Assembly (NCBI RefSeq): GCF_950295315.1
Contig: NC_080164.1
Coordinates: 62,448,042-62,512,041, forward strand
Source of the DNA: Erinaceus europaeus
Lineage: Eukaryota; Chordata; Mammalia; Eulipotyphla; Erinaceidae
DNA length: 64,000 bases
Reading direction: 5' to 3'
Shown in pieces: positions 51,836 through 63,696 of the stretch; within the stretch, counting starts at the first letter, position 1; the number at the start of each line of letters is the position of its first letter. Under the pieces are notes generated by a model. It searched no databases. It saw nothing but the letters and a program-made list of their open reading frames with translations, and was not told the origin of the DNA. The position numbers and the translations under genes were made by a program.

Positions 51836-52110
51836 TTTTTTTTTTCCCTCCAGACTAATCACTGGGGCTCAGTGACAGCATTCAGAATCTACAGCTCCTG
51901 GAGGCCTTTTTTCTGTTTTATTGCATAGGACAGAGAGAAATTGAGAGAGGAGAGGGAGAAAAAAAGATAGAGACCTGCAGACCTGCTTCATGGCTTATGA
52001 AGTATTCCCCCTGCAGTTGAGGAGCCTGGTGCTCGAACCCAGATCTTTGCACGGGTCTTTGCGCTTTGTACCATGTGCTCTTAACCAGATACACCACTGC
52101 CAATCCCCAG
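51836..52110 (-). mobile_element. SINE, type A with long 3' module, antisense
   Basis: GGCTCAGTGACAGCATTCAG, CTCCTGGAGGCCTTTTTTCT, type A body, CACTGCCAATCCCC end. Confidence 0.85.
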
Positions 52111-52559
52111 GGATCCTTCTCACAGGCATAATAAACCAGCCTTTGGGGAGTGTTCTCCTCACTCATGAAATTTACTTGGGAATTTTATTAGTTTGAGACA
52201 AGCAAGCTGGGGGGGGGGGGCAGAAGGAAGAAAGGAAAGAAGAAAAGAGCACAAAAGCTGACCAAGTCATTTCTCATTGCAAGGAAACAGGACCTGCAAA
52301 CCAGTGGCCCAAGGCCTGGACCATGGCAAAGTCAGAAACCTTAGATGAGCTTTGCTCTTCTCCCTTCCCCAAGCCCCTCCCCTGTGTGTAAAAAACTCAG
52401 ATGGTATTTGAAGAGTATAATTTGGAGCAGGAACACAATCTGGCAAAGGAAGACACTCTAGAGATATGTCTCCAAACCTGGCTAGTTGGTAGAGAAAGAA
52501 CACAAATATTACAAGCATAACATAATTCAAGGTCATCTCCAAAAAAATATAAAAGCCGG

Positions 52560-53480
52560 CCTTTTCCTCCAGGACAGGAACATCCCCAAAGTGCTCACTG
52601 AAGAGGAGTCTTCCACAGACACAAAATCTTCCAGCATCTTTATTCTTCCCAGGCTCCACTAAAGAAAGAGTCTTATTTAAGACAAAACTAAGAAATAAGA
52701 AGCAGACTGCTTAAAATTATTCAAGTTGCCTCTTTAGTTATGACATTGGAGTAAAAGTGCTTTAGGACAGTTTAGATGTTAGAAAGATATTAGATTTGCA
52801 TCGAAGTGCAGAGTGACCCCCAGGCAGCAGAGACAACACCTGTGAGGTGAGGCTCACTGCTCTGCTCAAGGTCTCTGAAGGGAGAGCCCACAGGAAGACG
52901 AGGGGGTGGGGGAGTGGGGTCACTAGCATTCCTCTTTCTGCTTTGCTGAGTATCATAATTGTCCCACACTAGGCATGTATTCAGTCTTTCAAAAAGCAGA
53001 TGAAGTTTCTGAGGAAATGGTGAATTGTTAGAATGGGACTTTCATTCCTGAGATCCTTGGTTCTATCTCCAGTACTCCATATATGGGAGTAGTCTCTGTC
53101 TATCTCCTCTGTCTCATATGAACTAATTCTGAAACTGTAATAAATAAAATACCTCTAAAATGATATGTACATATTTAGCAAAAGAAGGTAGAGCCAGGTC
53201 ACAAGCATTCTTCAGGCACAGGAGCAGCAGGAATCTCAGCCAGACCTCACATGGACTCCACCACTGAGTCCCTTCCCCAGCTGCTCTATCTCTTTTCAAA
53301 AAAAAAAATTCATGTGTGTTTAAAAATAACTAAAGTTGTTGGATTTTATGAAATGTTCTCTATTTCTATGCATTCTGTGTTGTTCCCACAAGAGGGCGAC
53401 ATAACACCACAATACAAGTTATTATTTTCACCGCTTTGATCCACAGGCACTGCTTTTGTGCTTTGTCATGTGCTTTGACT
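52560..53480 (+). repeat. Copy B of a diverged segmental duplication
   Basis: Counterpart of 48960-49860, ending in the outlying CTCF-like unit. On the minus strand a 130-codon open frame (52267-52659) runs from its left edge, but the corresponding frame is not conserved in copy A. Confidence 0.7.
53386..53400 (+). promoter_or_regulatory. CTCF-like core, outlying unit
   Basis: CCACAAGAGGGCGAC followed by ATAACACCACAATACA, as in the array units; 2 kb to the right of the array. Confidence 0.6.
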
Positions 53481-53939
53481 TGTCATTTGCCCAAATTGTT
53501 CGCGTAAGTATTCATCAAACTATCTATAATGTACTAAAAACAATTGCTTTTAAATATTTTAAAACCTCCTTTATTTCAAGAGGTAGGGCATGGCAGTGGA
53601 AATAGCTCAACGGTAAAGAATTAATAACACTTTTGTGGCTCCAGATCACAACCCTACATCCACAGTTGCTGTAGTTGTACTCTTCCCCATCCCTTCCTCT
53701 CATTTACCCCTCTCCCTTCTCTTTCTCCTCCTCTTTCCTCTTCCTCTCCCTCATATATCTCTTCTGGAACTCCTTTGAAATAAGTTAAAAAAAAAAAAAA
53801 AACCTTAAATGCCAACAGTTAACATAATGCAATAACTTGTAGAGAAGGTGCTCTGAATCAAAAAAAAACAAAAAACAGTTTTAGACACTAAAGTTTTTCT
53901 AAGGTTTTGCTATTTGGTCTCTTGTTCAAGATTATTTAT

Positions 53940-54370
53940 TTATTTATGCTTGGTTTTTAGTGACTTAATATTGATTTACAAAATTCCAAGACAATAGGGC
54001 TATAACTCCACACCATTTCCACCACCACAATCCCCAATCCTTCCATTATAAACTACAGCAGTTTCCCTAAGATTGCAGATCAAATGTATTTATTCATCTA
54101 TTGCCATCAGAATTGTTGCTGGGGCTCAGTACCTGCACAAAGAATTCACTGCTTCTAGAAATTTTCTTTTGGTCCATTTTTTTGGATAGAGATAGTGAAA
54201 AACTGAGAGAGATGGGGAGAGAGAGAGAGAGGCACCTGCATTACTGTCTCGTCACATGTAAAGCTTCCCAGACGCCTCCCCTGCAGGTTGGGGCTGGGGG
54301 CTTGAACCCAGATCCTTGTTCATGGTAACATTTGTAATCTACTGGGTGAGTCATCACCAGGTCCCTTGTT
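53940..54370 (-). mobile_element. Retroposon 3' end followed by old SINE, antisense
   Basis: 53940-54080 matches the LINE-like 3' end (AATTCCAAGACAATAGGGCT). 54110-54370 is a reversed SINE with long 3' module and B-type body (GTTGCTGGGGCTCAGTACCT, CCTCCCCTGCAGGTTGGGGC). Confidence 0.65.
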
Positions 54371-54639
54371 CAAACTGTTGGTAGGCAAGTGGGCTGTCCC
54401 TGGGCGGGTTCTCCTCCCTTGTTCAAACTTTTGAAGATGACAATAGTGACTGGTGCCTGCCTGGCTTTGGAGACAGGTACTTACTCTTCTAGCATTGGTG
54501 GACACTCCCCAAGATGCATTGTCTGCACTGCATAAGTGAGCAATTTTCAGGTCAGTATTTCATTCTCATGACAATTGCCAGTGAAACCAGGCAAAAGAGA
54601 GAGAGAGAATAAAGATATCCGAATTGAAAAGGAACAAGT

Positions 54640-54929
54640 TAAACTCTCAGTATTTGAAAAATGGCATGAAAACAAACAAAGCCCTAAAATAAACATAGAA
54701 AGCTCCAGAAAATAACGAGTAGAAACACCTGTAAATTTAGTAAAGCCCTAGATACAAAATTATTACACATAAAATTAGGCAAGTCTGGTGAGTCAGATGA
54801 AATCTAATGAAGAAAGCAGTCCCTTTTATTATCCAAACGAAAAATACAAAATGTCTTAGAGTGAATCTTACGAAATGACAATGAATATATCTTCACAATG
54901 AACATTATAGACATTCTTAAAAGAAATAG
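54640..54929 (+). mobile_element. L1 ORF2 remnant, 5' piece
   Basis: AAAACAAACAAAGCCCTAAA and GAATCTTACGAAATGACAAT, decayed sequence resembling the L1 ORF2 C-terminal half; continues after the SINE at 55194. Confidence 0.6.
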
Positions 54930-55182
54930 ACAGTGGGAGTCAGGCGGTAGCGCAGTAGGTTAAGCGCATGTGGCGCAAAGTGCAAGGACCGGAGTAAGGA
55001 TCCCAGTTCGAGCCCCCGGATCCCTACCTGCAGGAGGGTCACTTCACAGGTGGTGAAGCAGGTCTGCAGGTGTCTGTCTTTCTCTCCTCCTCTCTGTCTT
55101 CCCCTCTTCCCTCCATTTCTCTCTGTCCTATCCTACAAAGATGACATCAATAACAACAACAATAAAACAACAAGAAAAAAAA
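54930..55182 (+). mobile_element. SINE, type A, nested in L1, with TSD
   Basis: Duplicates AAAAGAAATAG at 54919-54929 and 55183-55193. Head GGGAGTCAGGCGGTAGCGCA, intact body, A-rich tail. Confidence 0.93.
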
Positions 55183-55193
55183 AAAAGAAATAG

Positions 55194-55385
55194 TGATACA
55201 AAGAACTGAAATAATCTCCCTTATTCATGGGCTAGAAGATTAATGTATTAAAATGATCATCCTATCAAGTGCAGCCTCTAGATTCAGTATGATCCCTATC
55301 AAAACCCCAATGATTTTTTTTTTCAGGAAGATCGAGCAAGTTATCCAAAAATGCTCATGTGGAACTAACTGTACAAGGGTAAAGA
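55194..55385 (+). mobile_element. L1 ORF2 remnant, 3' piece
   Basis: ATTCATGGGCTAGAAGATTA and GATTCAGTATGATCCCTATC are recognisable L1 ORF2 segments; frame broken. Confidence 0.8.
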
Positions 55386-55389
55386 AGGA

Positions 55390-56175
55390 AGGATCCCCTC
55401 CTGGGGCTCGAAGTGGTTTTCAGAATTTAAAGAGAACACCCGTGACAGATGTGTAGTATCTAAATTGGTCTTTTAATTACAGTTTGAGATAAGTTATGTG
55501 CAAAAGAAAAGTTATAATAAAAAACTTGGGGGACAGATTCCGGGGGGTCTCGGGACCTGGTCCAAAATGGCAAAAGACCAAGACCTGTACAAGCCTCCTT
55601 CCTTCTATACCTTCACGTTATGAAAAAGAACCCCTTCACCAAATGAGTCTCGGTTCTACGTGTGCAAACCCAGTGAAAACAAAAGTGAGCTAGTGTGGCT
55701 AGTGTGCAGCCCAGGTCCATGTGTGAAAACCCAGGACCTCCCATCCCACCCACCCCCACTCCCCGCCACCCCACCCAGTGTCCTGCATTTGTCCCTCAAC
55801 GGAACCACAAAGGTTCATGAAGAACCAGGGCACTCCTGAGAAGGGGGGAGGTGGCTGTCTGAATTACCATATTTCAAAGATCTTGTGATAATGTATTAGC
55901 AACAGAATGTGCTACATTTTTAGCATACAACATTTAGATTAATATTCAGAACCGACCAAAATATTTTAGACTCTTAGGGTTTCCTATAATTTTAGAATAC
56001 TCATTAATAGTCAAGTCCCAGTGTCTGTGCTGTCTGTGCTGAGTGGAGACAGGTGAATGAGTTAGCACAACTGCCAACTGCGCAGGGATTTCTCTTCTCT
56101 TCCCACTGCCACCAGCTCAGGGGAAGAGAATGAAAAGCAAAGTTTTAGCAGTTTGACTTGAGGTTGTGTGCCTGT
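55390..56175. other. Intergenic, unassigned
   Basis: No feature recognised; a C-rich stretch lies at 55740-55790. Confidence 0.35.
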
Positions 56176-56178
56176 GAC

Positions 56179-56910
56179 AGGACAGGGAAGGGAAGGGAAG
56201 GGAAGGGAAGGGAAGGGAAGGGAAGGGAAGGGAAGGGAAGGGGAGGGGAGGGGAGGGGAGGGGAGGGGAGGGGAGGGGAGGGGAGGGGAGGGGAGGGGAG
56301 GGGAGGGGAGGGGAGGGGAGGGGAGGGGAGGGGAGGGGAGGGGAGGGGAGGGGAGGGGAGGGGAGGGGAGGGGAGGGGAGGGGAGGGGAGGGGGAGGGGA
56401 GGGGGAGGAGAGGAGGGAAAGGAGGGGAGGGGGAGGAGGGGAGGGGGAGGAGGGGAGGGAAAGGAGGGGAGGGGGAGGAGGGGAGGGGAGGGGGAGAGGA
56501 GGGAAGGGGGAGAAGGGGAGGGGGGAGAATAGGGGAGGGGATAGGGAAGGGGGAGGAGGGGACCAGGAGAAGGGGAGGGGGAGAATGGGGAGGGGGGAGA
56601 ATAGGGGAGGGGATAGGGAAGGGGGAGGAGGGGAGGGGACGGGAAGAAGGGGAGGGGGAGAATGGGGAGGGGGAAGGGAGAGGAGGGGAGGGGGAGGAGG
56701 GGAGGGGGGAGGAGGGGAGGGTGGGGGAGGGGAGGGTGGAGGAGGGGAGGGTGGAGGAGGGGAGGGTGGAGGAGCGGAGGGTGGAGGAGGGGAGGGGAGG
56801 GGGAAGGAGGGGAGGGGGAGGAGGGGAGGGGGGAGGAGGGCAGGGGGAGGGTGAAGGAGGGGAGGGGGTTAAAGGAGGGGAGGGGGGAGGGGGAGGAGGG
56901 CAGGGGAAGG
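56179..56910 (+). repeat. Near-pure purine tract, (GGGAA)n then (GGGGA)n
   Basis: About 730 bases of G and A with very few pyrimidines. Starts as GGGAA repeats, becomes a regular GGGGA pentamer at 56236-56390, then irregular G3-5 A runs. Can form triplex or G-quadruplex DNA in principle. All open frames across it are translations of the repeat. Confidence 0.97.
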
Positions 56911-57095
56911 GAGTAGTTGGGTTGAGGTGGCAGGGAGAGACTGAGCTGAGCAAGAATTCTTTCTGGTCAAAATCAAAAAGCTCACTGAAGCCAAGGATCC
57001 ATTGTAATCATGGCATAACTACATCTGTTGTGGAGACATTAGGATATAAAATGACTGTTTTATTCCTAAAATCTTGGGTTTGTAAGGAAAACAGT

Positions 57096-57215
57096 TCTAG
57101 GGGCTAAGTAGCTAGCATAATGGTTATGTAAAAAGACTTTCATGCCTGAGGCAACACAAATTCTGAATTCAGTCCCCAGCACTACCATAAACCACCTTTG
57201 AGCTGTGCTGGGGAG
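57096..57215 (+). mobile_element. SINE, type C
   Basis: GGGCTAAGTAGCTAGCATAA, AATTCAGTCCCCAGCACTAC. Confidence 0.75.
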
Positions 57216-57224
57216 GAGGGGGAG

Positions 57225-58590
57225 GTCTATCTGCATACTTTAAATGAACTTGCAACAAATAAACATCTAATACTTTAAATGGTAAAATCTTTTCCCCTCT
57301 GGCAAACACTTCAAACACAAACTCAACAGTGCCAGCTACTATGCAGTAAGTACTGTGGAGAGAAGAACAATGAAACACAGATCAGTAGAGTGAGTGAGTG
57401 AGTGTTGGACAGGACTGTGATGTTTAAAGCATCAGGAGGCCGTGTTGAGGATGTAATAATTAACAAATACCTGAATTCAGAGCAATGTAGTCTGAAAGAG
57501 GTAAAGAAAGTAGTCATGCAAGTATCTGGGAGAAGACTATGCCAGGCAGGGAGACATTTAAGTATTCCTAGGTGGCTCAGTGTCTGGTGAGTTCTAGACC
57601 CAGAGAACAAGCCAGTGAAAGGTAAAGAAAGGATGAAGAGAAACTCACTATGCAGAATCCTGAGGACCAGCTGAGAGGCTTGGACCTTCAAGATTTGAGC
57701 AGAGCCATGACATGATCTGACTTCTAATTTCATAGTCTCAGTCTCACTGCTGTATTGAGAATAGAATGTGCCGAAGAGATAAAGAAGCACAAAAGCATGG
57801 TAGGGAGCCTGGGGAGGTGGTTCAGCAGTAGACTCATATTCATGAGGCACCTGGTGTGATCCACAGCACTGCAGTGCTCTAGTGTTTTTCCCTCTCTCAT
57901 AAAATAAATGAATAAGAGAGAGATGATGATGATTAAGGATAATGACAAGAAATGATGGCCCAGGAGGTGACAAAGCAGGTAGAGTAACCAATTGGTACAG
58001 AGGCTTTATTATAATCACAATATAATGAAGTTTAGGGTCTTGAAGCACCATCTTGGTTCCAGTTGGTTTCTTCTGGTTCTTGCTTACCATTCTGGCCTTA
58101 AGGACATGCTCAATCTTGACTTGTTCAGCATATTTCTCTAGTTTTGCACTGATATGGCAGTAAAGATGAGTGTTTTTTCCTGGCTAGTCTAGTCTTCCTC
58201 ATGAGTATATGTGTAGATTCTCACTAGAATACAGTTAAGATATCAGCCCCACTTTCTTTTCACCTACAAGACGGGACAGGGAGGAGATTCTGCTTCCAAG
58301 ATAATTTAGGTTGTAGGCAGAGTTAATTTCCTTGATGTGTAGGACTGGGGGGGGGGGTGTCTAGATTCTTTGGCTAACTAATAATCTGAAGGGATCTGAC
58401 TGCTCCTAGAGGCCACCTGCAGTCCATTACTCTATAGACTTTTCCAGCATGTTCACAAGCTTCATCAAACCTACAGAAGAGTAATCAGTTTGTAAACAAA
58501 TTGTATAAAGCATAAACGATTCACAAGAGGGTCACTCCAGCACCTTTGCTTTATTATTTTATAATCAGTTAAAAGCAAGTCAAAGAACTG
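57225..58590. other. Intergenic, mostly unassigned
   Basis: An old SINE lies at about 57805-57910 (TGGGGAGGTGGTTCAGCAGT). A possible retrocopy fragment is at 58030-58170 (minus). No intact gene. Confidence 0.35.
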
Positions 58591-58594
58591 TGGT

Positions 58595-58725
58595 GGTTAT
58601 CTGTTCCTTTTGGAAGGTGGGAGGATGGGGCCATAGAACCTTGATGATAGGTGCAGTGTGGAACTATATCTTGTAATCTTACAATCTTGTAACCAACTGT
58701 TAATCATAAATAAAAAATAGAAAGA
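58595..58725 (+). mobile_element. LINE-like retroposon 3' end, sense
   Basis: GTGGAACTATATCTTGTAAT and TTAATCATAAATAAAAAATA, the family 3' terminus. Confidence 0.6.
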
Positions 58726-59159
58726 TACACATATATAGTCTGCAAAGTGTAGGTTGAAAATGCCAACATTTCACATTTTATTAACCATAAGTGCAACTTC
58801 AAAAAATATAGCTAATTAATGAGAACAACAAGATTTTATTGGAGAAAAATGTACCCTTTAGAAAAACATCAAGTTCATCAGGCACATAATATTAATAAAA
58901 TCATGTAAACATGTACCAAGAAAAGCAAACCACAGATCCAGTTCACACACATGGAGAAGGAACTTCATAAAGCTATGAAAGGCAAAGATGGAAATCACTG
59001 AGCATCATCTTGGACTCTGTACACCTCGATGATTCTCATCAGTTTTTCTCCTCTCCCAACAATTCCGTGGCCTCTGTAAACGCGTTGCGCCTTCGGCCCT
59101 TTTAGGCCTTTTGGTCGCGCCACGGCGCCGTAGACAGCACGGCACGCCGGGAGGTTACA

Positions 59160-59330
59160 ATGGCGGATGTGTCCGAGAGGACGCTGCAGCTGTCGGTGCT
59201 GGTGGCTTTCGCTTCAGGGGTTCTGGTGGGCTGGCAGGCGAACCGGCTGCGGAGGCGCTTCCTGGACTGGAGGAAACGGAGACTGCAAGACAAGCTGGCG
59301 GCGACACAGAAGAAGCTGGACCTGGCCTGA
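59160..59330 (+). CDS. MTLN: Mitoregulin, 56-aa mitochondrial microprotein
   Basis: Mitoregulin (also called MPM, formerly LINC00116) is an inner-mitochondrial-membrane microprotein reported to bind cardiolipin and to support respiratory supercomplexes, fatty-acid oxidation and Ca2+ handling. The ORF is 56 codons plus TGA: MADVSERTLQLSVLVAFASG, VLVGWQANRLRRRFLDWRKR and RLQDKLAATQKKLDLA. It has a single hydrophobic helix (about residues 9-25), then an Arg/Lys-rich amphipathic tail. It is near-identical to the human protein as I recall it, with conservative changes only (such as V for L near 23 and F for Y near 34). The start context ACA-ATG-G is strong. The start codon also sits in a YY1-like ATGGCGG. 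It is easily missed because it is shorter than usual ORF cut-offs and is overlapped by longer spurious frames. Confidence 0.97.
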   Translation: MADVSERTLQLSVLVAFASGVLVGWQANRLRRRFLDWRKRRLQDKLAATQKKLDLA

Positions 59331-59394
59331 CACCCCGTCGGCGGCCTGAGCCCTGTTGCCCTGATGCTGCGGGGCCGCCCCTGCCCCGGAGTCG

Positions 59395-60518
<1,124 letters not shown>

Positions 60519-60612
60519 CTTGTCGAAGATGGATATGAAGCACTAAACAGAAGTAACTTCTTGTAGTTTATGAATCAATTTTATTTTTGAAATAAAAAAA
60601 ACTAAAAGTGTG
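60519..60612 (+). other. MTLN: MTLN exon 2 (3' UTR)
   Basis: Untranslated terminal exon starting CTTGTCGAAGATGGATATGA, with AATAAA at 60591-60596. The 3' end is placed roughly 15 bases after the signal. Confidence 0.8.
60591..60596 (+). terminator. MTLN: MTLN poly(A) signal AATAAA
   Basis: Canonical hexamer preceded by a T-rich stretch and followed by A-rich then GT-rich sequence, at the expected place in the last exon. Confidence 0.8.
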
Positions 60613-60619
60613 TTTAAAC

Positions 60620-61090
60620 TTCTTATTAACAGAAGAAAGAGCTGGAGTCACAAAAATTGTTTTTGAATAGATATCTTTTATGCCATTTCTTTGGCATCAG
60701 CCACAAGGTAGAGTGATCTAGGTACCATTATTAGGGTGTTTTTTTTTTTTTTTGGTTTTTTTTGTTTTGTTTTTTTTTTGGTTAACTGTTTGACTGTACC
60801 TGTTTAGGAAAGCAAAGGACTGTAAAAACACCTTACATAAGAATAATATGTGTACGATCTTTGCACTTCTGGGAGTGACAACATATCCTCAAAATACAGA
60901 TTAAAAGTTTTTGTTGAGAAAACCTTGAATAGAGCATAGTAAATTCTAATTATTTCTAAAAATTAAGTGAGTGACCAAGTCCCTGGTCACTTCTCTTTTG
61001 TGGAAATTCTGTTTTAGAGCACTGCCTTTGTTCGTCTAACAAAGATTTTGTCTCTTGTCAAATTTAGTAGAGGCTCCATATGAACCTAAA
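60620..61090. other. Unassigned sequence downstream of MTLN
   Basis: T-homopolymer interruptions at 60740-60780; nothing else recognised. Confidence 0.4.
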
Positions 61091-61098
61091 GAAATTCA

Positions 61099-61288
61099 GG
61101 GGAGTTGGGCTGTAGCTCAGCGGGATAAGCGCAGGTGGCACAAAGCACAAGGACCGTCATAAGGATCCCAGTTCGAGCCCCCGGCTCCCCACCTGCAGGG
61201 GAGTCTGTCCTATCCAACAACTATATCAATAACTGCAACAATAAAACAAGGGCAACAAAAGGGAATAAATAAATAAATATTTTTTAAA
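61099..61288 (+). mobile_element. SINE, type A, internally deleted
   Basis: GGGAGTTGGGCTGTAGCTCA head, body deleted after CACCTGCAGGGGAGTCTGTC, tail AATAAATAAATATT; flanks AAATTCAG on both sides. Confidence 0.88.
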
Positions 61289-61534
61289 ATTCAGAAGAGT
61301 TCTTTCCACAGAAAACTGTTCCCACCCCCATTTTACTGGGGCTGTTAAGATTTGTCCTTTCTAGTTTTCATCTGTGAATGCAGTACTCAGCAACTGAAAT
61401 GTTGGTGTTAGAACTTCCTCCCCTTTTGGTTGCAATTTGCTAAGGTGTTCTAGTCACCACCCCACAATGAGGAGATGAATTTTAGCCCTCTGATGCAAAG
61501 TAGATTTGTGGGGGGTTTTGTTTGTTTTTTTAAA

Positions 61535-61725
61535 GATCCTTACTATTTATTTTGGGTAGAGACAGTGAGAAATTGAGAAGGAAAAGAGAGAGAAAGATAC
61601 CTGCAGCACTGCACTGCTCCAACTCACAAAGCTTTTCCCTTACAGGTGGGGACCATGGTGTTGAACCTGGATTCTTGAGCATTGCAATGTGTACACTCAG
61701 CCTGACGCACCACCATTCAGCCCTG
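61535..61725 (-). mobile_element. SINE, type B, antisense
   Basis: GGGTAGAGACAGTGAGAAAT, CCCTTACAGGTGGGGACCAT, CACCACCATTCAGCCC. Confidence 0.8.
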
Positions 61726-61734
61726 ATTTCTTTC

Positions 61735-61898
61735 TTTTCTTTTTTTTTTAATTAGTTACTTATTTTAGAGACCAAGAGAATGAAAGAGACCTTGGCAGTG
61801 AAGCTTCCTTCAGTGTGATGGAGGTTGGGCTCAAACCTGGATCACTCACATGGCAAAGCAGCACACTTACCAAATGAGCTATTTTGCCAGCCCTAAAG
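61735..61898 (-). mobile_element. Old SINE, type E, antisense
   Basis: GTGAAGCTTCCTTCAGTGTG and GAGCTATTTTGCCAGCCC, like 32980-33140. Confidence 0.6.
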
Positions 61899-62204
61899 AA
61901 AATTTCTTAAGACACACACTGCCACCAGACTGTTGAAATGTGTCTAGTTAAGCATCTGGCCTATGCTCGTTTCTGCCTACTTGGAACTGCTTCTGTACCA
62001 TGTTTCTGGTAGCCTTGGCCTTGCCAGTGTTGCTTCATTTCTCACCACTATGTGTAGCACCCAAACACACTTATCTCCCTTTTGTCTCACCCTCCCCTCT
62101 GGACTTGTACTATTCACCCAAGTCCCATCTAGGTTCTTAAGTGTTTTTTAGTCACCCTTCTGCAATTCTTAATTATCTCCTTGTTTTTTTGTTTTTTTTT
62201 CACT

Positions 62205-62660
62205 TTTTTTTTTTTATTTAAGAAAGGATTAATTAACAAAACCATAGGGTAGGAGGGGTACAACTCCACACAATTCCCACCACCCAATCTCCATATCCCA
62301 CCCCCTCCCCCGATAGCTTTCCCATTCTCTATCCCTCTGGGAGCATGGACCCAGGGTCATTGTGGGTTGCAGAAGGTAGAAGGTCTGGCTTCTGTAATTG
62401 CTTCCCTGCTGAACATGGGCGTTGACTGGTCGGTCCATACTCCCAGTCTGCCTCTCTCTTTCCCTAGTAGGGTGGGTCTCTGGGGAAGCTGAGCTCCAGG
62501 ACACATTGGTGGGGTCTTCAATCCAGGGAAGTCTGGCTGGCATCCTGATGACACCTGGAACCTGGTGACTGAAAAGAGAGTTAACATACAAAGCCAAACA
62601 AATTTTTGAGCAATCATGGACCCAAAGCTTGGAAAAGTGGAGAGGAAGTATTAGGGAGGT
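62205..62660 (-). mobile_element. LINE-like retroposon 3' region, antisense, young
   Basis: T-run start, ACCATAGGGTAGGAGGGGTA, CCTCTGGGAGCATGGACCCA; the least diverged copy here. Confidence 0.8.
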
Positions 62661-62664
62661 ACTC

Positions 62665-63425
62665 ACTGCAAACTCTAGTGTACTTCTGCTTTCTTACTTT
62701 GGTGCCATACTCCAAACTCAGTCAATTTCTGCTTTGCGTTTCTACTTCTTCTTTTTTTTTTTTTTTACATTCCCCAGATTCCCATTTAACAATACAACCC
62801 CCACTATTTCATTCATCATTTTTCATCTCTCTGTCTTCTCTGCACTGGGAGCAGCTCTCCTGCTACAGCCCCTCATCCCTGACAATGTATGCCTGCACCA
62901 AGTTCATCTCCTTGTTTTTTTTTTACCCACTGTCTCTATACTGTGCCCCTGTGTCACCAAGTCTGGTGGGCAATTTCCCTTAAAGTTTCTTCTGTCACCG
63001 TTTCTCCTCTACCCTATCTAAATGTGTTTGTTTTTATTTTCCTGTGAAAGTATTCTTACGTGAAGATGATACTTTTCATGGTAGCCAAAATTGGCAATGA
63101 GGAGGTTTGGAGCCAGGCATTGTGATGCCATTTATGTACCATGGAAATAACACTGTTCACTTGTTGAAATACATGTTTGCCTCATCTGTCCCCCACTTGT
63201 CACTGTCGTTTAACCATAGCAGCTACCTAGTTGGGCCTCCTTTTACTTTACTACCCTGCCTCTTTTTCAAGCCTATGTTAGGCCTCTCAAACCTCTGCTG
63301 TACTTCACATTGTTTCAACTATTACATGGGTTTTTTAGTCACTAGTTTGGGTTTTATTGTCACACTATACTTGGTTTCCTTTGTTTCAGCTCAGTCTTCC
63401 TGTGAGGCAGCTCACATTCTTCACA
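62665..63425. other. Unassigned sequence
   Basis: No gene recognised; open frames here lack domain features. Confidence 0.4.
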
Positions 63426-63428
63426 TTT

Positions 63429-63683
63429 TTTTTAATATTTATTCCCTTTTGTTGCCCTTGTTTTTTTTTTGTTGTTGTTGTAGTTATCATTGTTGTTGTT
63501 GGATAGGACAGAGAGAAGTGAAGAGAGGAGGGGGAGAGAAAGATAGATACCTGCGGACCTGCTTTACCGCCTGTGAAGCGATTCTCCTGCAGGTGGGGAG
63601 CTGGAATCAAACCGGGATCCTTACGCCAGTCCCTGCGCTTTGCGCCACCTGTGCTTATCCCACTTCGCTACCGCCCGACTCCC
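63429..63683 (-). mobile_element. SINE, type A, young copy with perfect TSD
   Basis: Perfect 13-base duplicates ATTCTTCACATTT at 63416-63428 and 63684-63696. Confidence 0.95.
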
Positions 63684-63696
63684 ATTCTTCACATTT

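Noticed and set aside
52267..52659. 130-codon minus-strand open frame with a membrane-like segment
   Set aside because: It has an acceptor-like CTTTAG upstream, but the homologous copy at 48960-49100 does not keep the frame, no family is recognised and no clear donor follows.
56117..57107. Long Pro/Ser- and Gly/Glu-rich open frames
   Set aside because: They are translations of the purine tract in all frames.
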